Assembly: GCA_035288405.1 (NCBI GenBank)
Contig: DATEAK010000259.1
Coordinates: forward strand, 1 to 10,213
From: JACPSX01 sp035288405 [NCBI: bacterium]
GTDB lineage: Bacteria > JACPSX01
Direction: 5' to 3'
Length of the DNA: 10,213 nucleotides
The notes beneath the pieces were generated by a model. It was not told the DNA's origin, did not search any database, and was given only the letters and a program-made list of their open reading frames with translations. Below, piece by piece: positions 5,966 through 10,213 of this stretch (its first letter is position 1; every line of letters starts with the position of its first letter). The position numbers were made by a program, and so were the translations under genes.

Positions 5966-6041
5966 GGCACCGTAGCCAAGAGGCTAAGGCGGCGGTCTGC
6001 AAAACCGCTATTCCCCGGTTCGAGTCCGGGCGGTGCCTCCA
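5966..6041 (+). tRNA. tRNA-Cys (anticodon GCA)
   Basis: The acceptor stem GGCACCG (5966-5972) pairs with CGGTGCC (6031-6037). The anticodon stem GCGGT (5992-5996)/ACCGC (6004-6008) holds loop CTGCAAA with anticodon GCA at 5999-6001. The T arm is CCCGG/CCGGG with the TTCGAGT loop. The discriminator is T6038, as is usual for tRNA-Cys, and CCA is encoded at 6039-6041. It lies 34 bp after tRNA-Gly and is probably processed from the same transcript. Confidence 0.96.
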
Positions 6042-6089
6042 ATTTCCGATTTCGACTCTCTTGGCTTGGCGACCGGGATGGAGGGGGAG

Positions 6090-8480
6090 ATGGACAGCCA
6101 GAAGAGCGAAGTAGTTCACACCTATTGTGCCCACAGCAAGTCCCGCTGTGGGGTCATCGCTCAGGTTGAAAACGGGGTCTTAAAAAAAGTAGCTCTGGAC
6201 CCGCAGCATCCCAACGGGGGAATTTGCGTCAAGGGAGCCGCGGCGCCCCAGCTGGTCTACCACCCCAATCGCCTTCACTACCCGATGAAGCGCACGCAAC
6301 CCAAAGGGGAGTCTGACCCGGGCTGGGTGCGGATCTCTTGGGATGAGGCGCTTGACACCATAGCCCGTAAACTCCTCGAGATCCGGGAACAGCACGGCCC
6401 CGAAGCGCTCGTCTTCGGCCGCCCCGCTCCGGGAGGCAGCGCCGCCAACGATTATGTAGGCTGGCTCATGCGCCTGTCCAATGCGTACGGCAGCCCCAAT
6501 TGCCTGGCCACCACCCACATCTGCAACTGGCACAAGGACACCGGATCGAAATACACCTACGGAGTTGGAATCCCCGCCCCTGACTTCGAGAATACCGCCT
6601 GCATCCTCATCTGGGGGCATAACCCGGAAGTGTCCTGGCATTCCCACGCGAAGAGGATCGGTGAAGCCCGCAAGAGAGGTGCAAAGCTCGTCGTCATTGA
6701 TCCACGCCGAAATAACCTGGCCGAGAAGGCAGACCTCTGGCTCGGGGTCCGGCCCGGTACGGATGGCGCTTTGGGTCTGGCCTTCATCCACGTTTTGCTT
6801 GAAGAAGAACTTTACGACCGCGAATTTGTCCGAGACTGGACGAATGCTCCTCTTCTTGTGCGCGACGATACGGGAGATTTACTCAAAGCAAGAGATCTCG
6901 ATCCGGAAGCGGACGCCGGCAGCTTCGTCGTCTGGGATGAAGGCTCCCGGTCTCCGGTCTACTATCACCCCTCGACTCTCTCGTACGATCGGAACGATTT
7001 CGTTCCCGCCCTCTTCGGATCTTTTTCCGTGCGTCTTGCCGGAGGGCGATCCTGCGAGTGCCGCCCGGTTTTTCAATCCCTCTCCGATCTGGTGACCGCA
7101 TATAGTCCCGAGGTCGCAGAAAGAATTTGCTGGGTCGATGCCGGCCGGATCCGCGATGCCGCTCGTCTCCTGGCGACGAGCCGGCCTGCTTGTTACTACA
7201 CCTACGTGGGCCTCGAAGAGCACACGAACGCCATGCAGACCAACCGGGCCGTGTGCACTTTCTATGCACTCACCGGAAACTTCGATCTTCCGGGAGGCAA
7301 TGTTCTTTTCCCCTCCACCTCCACGAACCCAATTGGCGGGAAGGAATTCCTGTCCAAAGAAAAAGAAAAACTGCGGCTCGGCTATCGGGAACGTCCCTTG
7401 GGACCTGTGGGAACCGTGGGGAACATTCAGGCCTATGAGATCTACAAGTCGGTACTGACCGGCGAGCCCTATCCGATCCGGGCCCTGGTGGCCTTCGGCG
7501 GCAACATTTTACTGTCCAACGGGGAGACGCGGACGGGAGTCGAGGTTTTGAAACGCCTGGACTTCTTCGTTCACGTGGACATCTTCTCCAACCCCTGTAT
7601 GGAGTTCGCGGACATCGTTTTGCCCGCCTCCACATGCTGGGAAGCGGAACACGTGAAGACATCCTTCGAGATGGGCGCGAAAACTAGTACCTTTGCGCAG
7701 CTCCGCAAGGCGGTCATTCCTCCCCTGTACGAAACACGGCCCGACATGGAGATCATCTTTGATTTGGCCGTCCGCCTGGGCCTTGGAGAACAATTCTTCG
7801 GAGGGAACATCGAGGCGGCTTTCAATCACCAGCTGTCCCCGAGCGGGATCACGGTGGAAGATTTGCGGAACAATCCGGTGGGAATTCACGTCTCCAAGCC
7901 GGTCCTCTACCGAAAATACGCCGAGACGGATCCGTCCACCGGCACCCCGAGGGGTTTCAACACTCCGACGAGACGCATCGAGATCTTCAGCCAGACCTTT
8001 AAAGATCACAACTACCCTCCCCTCCCCGTTTTCCGCGAGCCGGTCTTCGGCCCAACCACCAGGCCGGATCTGGCCACCCGTTTCCCCTTCGTGCTCACCA
8101 TGTCCAAGCTCGTGCAATATTGCCATACCCAGCACCGCAACATCCCCATGCTCCGCAAACAGCGGCCTCATCCCTTCGTGGAAATTCACCCTCAGACGGC
8201 CGCCTCTCTCGGGATCAACAATGGAGAATGGGTGGCTCTGGAAACTCTCTGGGGAAGCATCCGGCTCAAAGCCAAGATTACGGAAGGCATTCACCCCAAC
8301 GTTGTTTCAACCCAGCATGGCTGGTGGGAAGGGTGCGAGCAACTGGGCCTGCCTGCTTACGATCCGTTCAGCGAACAGGGTTCCAATGTGAACCTCATCA
8401 TCTCCAATGAGGCCATCGACCCCGTCAGCGGATCGGTCCCTCACCGCTCCAATCTGTGCGCTCTGCGAAAATTAGGCTAG
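6090..8480 (+). CDS. Molybdopterin-dependent oxidoreductase catalytic subunit (DMSO reductase superfamily), function unknown
   Basis: A 796-residue member of the Mo/W-bisPGD enzyme superfamily (BisC/FdhF/PsrA-like). The N-terminus holds an Fe-S motif, C13-x2-S16-x3-C20-x25-C46-VKG, where Ser16 replaces the usual second cysteine. WDEALDTIA (84-92) is the common start of the molybdopterin domain. GSPN (134-137) precedes C145 in HICNWHKD, the likely metal ligand. ILIWGHNPEVSWH, KLVVIDPRRNNLAEKADLWLGVRPGTDGAL, ALTGNFDLPGGN, ADIVLPASTCWEAEH and the C-terminal dinucleotide-binding domain (HPQTAASLGINNGEWV) follow in the standard order. No Tat signal is seen, so it is probably cytoplasmic. Start: ATG 6090 with GGAGG at 6080-6084; longer versions would run into tRNA-Cys. 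No ferredoxin-like or membrane subunit is adjacent, so its redox partner and substrate are unknown. It converges on the binding-protein gene, with overlapping stops. Confidence 0.9.
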   Translation: MDSQKSEVVHTYCAHSKSRCGVIAQVENGVLKKVALDPQHPNGGICVKGAAAPQLVYHPNRLHYPMKRTQPKGESDPGWVRISWDEALDTIARKLLEIREQHGPEALVFGRPAPGGSAANDYVGWLMRLSNAYGSPNCLATTHICNWHKDTGSKYTYGVGIPAPDFENTACILIWGHNPEVSWHSHAKRIGEARKRGAKLVVIDPRRNNLAEKADLWLGVRPGTDGALGLAFIHVLLEEELYDREFVRDWTNAPLLVRDDTGDLLKARDLDPEADAGSFVVWDEGSRSPVYYHPSTLSYDRNDFVPALFGSFSVRLAGGRSCECRPVFQSLSDLVTAYSPEVAERICWVDAGRIRDAARLLATSRPACYYTYVGLEEHTNAMQTNRAVCTFYALTGNFDLPGGNVLFPSTSTNPIGGKEFLSKEKEKLRLGYRERPLGPVGTVGNIQAYEIYKSVLTGEPYPIRALVAFGGNILLSNGETRTGVEVLKRLDFFVHVDIFSNPCMEFADIVLPASTCWEAEHVKTSFEMGAKTSTFAQLRKAVIPPLYETRPDMEIIFDLAVRLGLGEQFFGGNIEAAFNHQLSPSGITVEDLRNNPVGIHVSKPVLYRKYAETDPSTGTPRGFNTPTRRIEIFSQTFKDHNYPPLPVFREPVFGPTTRPDLATRFPFVLTMSKLVQYCHTQHRNIPMLRKQRPHPFVEIHPQTAASLGINNGEWVALETLWGSIRLKAKITEGIHPNVVSTQHGWWEGCEQLGLPAYDPFSEQGSNVNLIISNEAIDPVSGSVPHRSNLCALRKLG

Positions 8481-9532
8481 GGCTGCCGGCCCTTGGGAAG
8501 CTGATCGAAAAATCCGGACTGATCGAGCTTCTTCACAAACCGGTCATCCACCACGTCCTCGACCTTTAATTTCTCCACGCCGGGGTGACTCTTCATGTCG
8601 GCAATGAGCTTGAGCTGAAACTTCACCCCTTCCATGTTCGGGTAGGGTTTTCGCCGGAAGGTTTCGAACGCCTCCTGATAGGCGTTCTCCAGCTTTTTAG
8701 GGTCCTTCATCTTGAGCATGTCCGCGATAGAAGCTATCGCTTTCGCCTTGTTGGCCGGATCCAGCATGAACGCAATCCCGCCTCCGAGAGCCTTGATCAG
8801 GTTCTCGACGGACTGCGGGTCGCTGTCGATGATCTTCTGAGTCACCGCCAGAGCGGTATGCTGCCAGGGAACATTTTCCTTGGCCAGATCCAGGAACAAA
8901 CGGGCTTTATCCGGCGGAAGGGTAGCGGCAATCTCGGGAGCCAATACCGTGGCGGCTACTCCCCCGGAAAGCAGAGCCCCGGCTCGCAGGGTTTCATTGC
9001 CCATCTGGACGACGGCAATCTGATCCCGCTTCGGGTCGAGTCCCAGTTTCTGCAAGCTCATGAGCGCGGCGAAATAAGCCTGGCCGCCCACGGTGCCAAT
9101 GGCAAAACTCTTGCCTTTGAGGTCCTCGGCCTTCTTGATCTCAGGGCGAACCATAATATTGTATTTGAGGACATCCTGAAGGCTTGCCACCACCTTCAGC
9201 ACCGGCGCCCCGGCGGCATTGTTGTCAATTACCTGGGTGGATCCGATGACGGCGCCATCGAGCTCTCCGGCGATCATCGCCTGAACCGAGCGCAGGCTCC
9301 CGTTAAAGAAGATCGGCCTTGTATCGATCCCGTACTTCCGGTAAATTCCCTCCCGGTCCATAACCCAGACCACGGCATTGACCGCATTGAGGGCCCCAAA
9401 TCCAAGGCGGAATTTGGACACCTTGGTCTCGGCTGCAGCGGCCTCCCGAAACCCGGCGACAGAGAGTCCCGCCGCTAAAAGAAAGAGAACAAGACCCCAC
9501 CGAAAGACCCTTCCTTCGGTTAGTTTCTTCAT
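8477..9532 (-). CDS. ABC transporter substrate-binding protein, NMT1/SsuA/TauA-like
   Basis: A periplasmic binding protein of the type that feeds nitrate/sulfonate/thiamine-precursor importers. The 351-residue product has a positively charged start (MKKLTEGRVFR), a hydrophobic core (12-28) and a signal peptidase site after AAA at residue 34. The mature part begins with the family's opening strand and helix (FRLGFGALNAVNAVVWVMDREGIYRKYGID), then SVQAMIAGELDGAVIGSTQV (83-102), LKGKSFAIGTVGGQAY and ALLSGGVAATVLAPE, matching the NMT1-like fold order. Start: AGGAG (complement of 9541-9545) lies 8 nt before the ATG, so the upstream in-frame GTG (9541) is discarded. No permease or ATPase gene is in the window, so this is either an orphan receptor or separated from its transporter. 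The ligand cannot be told from sequence. Confidence 0.88.
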   Translation of the reverse strand: MKKLTEGRVFRWGLVLFLLAAGLSVAGFREAAAAETKVSKFRLGFGALNAVNAVVWVMDREGIYRKYGIDTRPIFFNGSLRSVQAMIAGELDGAVIGSTQVIDNNAAGAPVLKVVASLQDVLKYNIMVRPEIKKAEDLKGKSFAIGTVGGQAYFAALMSLQKLGLDPKRDQIAVVQMGNETLRAGALLSGGVAATVLAPEIAATLPPDKARLFLDLAKENVPWQHTALAVTQKIIDSDPQSVENLIKALGGGIAFMLDPANKAKAIASIADMLKMKDPKKLENAYQEAFETFRRKPYPNMEGVKFQLKLIADMKSHPGVEKLKVEDVVDDRFVKKLDQSGFFDQLPKGRQP

Positions 9533-9665
9533 GACCGGCACTCCTTTCTGTCCCGTGCGCCTCTGAAATTTTCAAATTGGATGGCTCTCATATTACCTAA
9601 CCCGCGCAGAAAATCACAGAAGAATTGTCTCTCTTCGTCCCTTGCAAGAACTGAGGTCCCGCCGC

Positions 9666-9694
9666 TTGACACCCCCCCGGTGGGCTGATAGGAT
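9666..9694 (+). promoter_or_regulatory. Strong sigma70 promoter with extended -10, upstream of the E1 alpha gene
   Basis: A perfect -35 TTGACA (9666-9671), a 17-bp spacer, and TAGGAT (9689-9694, 5/6 with G for A) preceded by TGA at 9686-9688, making an extended -10. The start site would be near 9701 with a leader of about 29 nt. This is among the best promoter matches in the window. Confidence 0.75.
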
Positions 9695-9729
9695 AACCTC
9701 ACCTGAAACTCTCACGGAAAGGCATCTCC

Positions 9730-10213
9730 ATGATTCCCAGGGACGAACTACTACGCATGTACCGCACCATGGTCCTCATCCGCAGGACCGACGACAAGCT
9801 CGAAGAACTCCTCAAGGCGGGGCAGATCAGGGACCACTACCCTCCTTCAGGGCATGAGGCGGTTGCGGTGGGAGCCTGCAGCGCCCTGCGCAAGGAGGAT
9901 CTCATCACAAGCTACTATCGCGGTCTGGGACACCTCCTCACCCGGGGGGCGGATCCCCGCCGGATTCTGGCCGAGTACTTCGGCAAGACGACCGGCTACT
10001 GCCGAGGTAAAGGGGGAGCCAAACACGTGGCCGCCTTTGATCTGGGAATTTATGGCGCCTACAGCATCGTGGGGGCAAACATTCCCATTGCCGCGGGTCT
10101 GGGACTGGCCTGCAAATATCGGAAAACGGGGCAGGTGGTCTTGTGCTTCTTCGGCGACGGCGCCTCGAACCAGGGAACTTTCCACGAGGGGCTGAACCTG
10201 GCCTCGATTTTGA
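9730..10213 (+). CDS. Thiamine-pyrophosphate dehydrogenase E1 alpha subunit, partial (pyruvate/acetoin type; right edge cuts it)
   Basis: E1 alpha subunits of 2-oxo acid or acetoin dehydrogenase complexes bind TPP and decarboxylate the substrate before acyl transfer to E2. The first 161 codons are present. Seen: MYRTMVLIRRTDDKL (10-24), SGHEAVAVGA (40-49), the pocket ITSYYRGLGHLLTRG (59-73), the conserved CRGKGGAKH (91-99) and the TPP-Mg motif start GDGASNQGTFHEGLN (142-156), with Asp143 as the expected metal ligand. The remaining half, including the phosphorylation-loop region, lies outside. The ATG at 9730 has GGAAAGG at 9716-9722 with 7-nt spacing. The SYYRGLGHLLTRG and GGAKH segments resemble AcoA-like acetoin or pyruvate E1 alpha more than branched-chain enzymes, but the substrate is not certain. 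An E1 beta gene would be expected just to the right. Confidence 0.92.
   Translation, partial: MIPRDELLRMYRTMVLIRRTDDKLEELLKAGQIRDHYPPSGHEAVAVGACSALRKEDLITSYYRGLGHLLTRGADPRRILAEYFGKTTGYCRGKGGAKHVAAFDLGIYGAYSIVGANIPIAAGLGLACKYRKTGQVVLCFFGDGASNQGTFHEGLNLASIL

Noticed and set aside
6033-6089. Upstream in-frame starts for the molybdoenzyme (GTG 6033, ATG 6078)
   Set aside because: GTG 6033 lies within the 3' end of tRNA-Cys and has no ribosome site; ATG 6078 also lacks one, whereas ATG 6090 has GGAGG 5 nt upstream.
8585-9478. 297-codon plus-strand open frame opposite the binding-protein gene
   Set aside because: It is the antisense of a gene with clear family motifs and a good ribosome site; the His/Gly/Leu-rich translation shows no domain.
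1-10213. CRISPR arrays, insertion sequences, prophage or defence systems
   Set aside because: No regularly spaced direct repeats, transposase or phage motifs were seen on either strand.

Overview
The window reads as chromosomal DNA of a Gram-negative bacterium of moderate to high GC content. BamD (outer-membrane assembly) implies an outer membrane. The MerR-type repressor resembles HspR, the tRNAs carry encoded CCA ends, and the mixture of a tungsten/molybdenum oxidoreductase, an NMT1-like binding protein and a TPP-dependent dehydrogenase E1 alpha is reminiscent of Desulfobacterota, Methylomirabilota (NC10), Nitrospirota or Rokubacteria-type genomes. That placement is inference and cannot be settled from 10 kb.

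Layout. 1-702 (minus) is the N-terminal part of queG (epoxyqueuosine reductase), running off the left edge. It is divergent from bamD (785-1612), and the 82-bp gap holds two candidate promoters whose -10 boxes overlap. 1613-2624 is a heat-shock module: a near-consensus sigma70 promoter overlaid by a HAIR-like inverted repeat, then hsp20, then hspR, with a primary-type sigma factor gene following 38 bp later, probably in the same transcript. After a 250-bp intergenic stretch come a secreted lytic transglycosylase with a DUF4124-like motif at each end, then pgsA and plsY (4-bp overlap), two membrane enzymes of phospholipid synthesis. Next are tRNA-Gly(GCC) and tRNA-Cys(GCA), an order that recalls pgsA-glyW-cysT of E. 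coli.

From 6090 the content turns metabolic. A 796-residue molybdopterin oxidoreductase starts 48 bp after tRNA-Cys. It lacks one of the four usual Fe-S cysteines (Ser in its place). It converges on a substrate-binding protein gene (minus strand), and the two stop codons share the palindrome CTAG. Divergent from that gene, behind an extended -10 promoter, starts the E1 alpha subunit of a pyruvate/acetoin-type dehydrogenase, cut by the right edge.

How the parts work together: the left two thirds is mostly housekeeping (tRNA modification, envelope biogenesis, protein quality control, transcription, lipid synthesis, tRNAs). The best-supported regulatory circuit is HspR repressing its own hsp20-hspR(-sigma) operon. 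The right third is accessory metabolism. I see no insertion sequences, CRISPR arrays, phage genes or clearly new defence system. No gene-free stretch exceeds about 250 bp.
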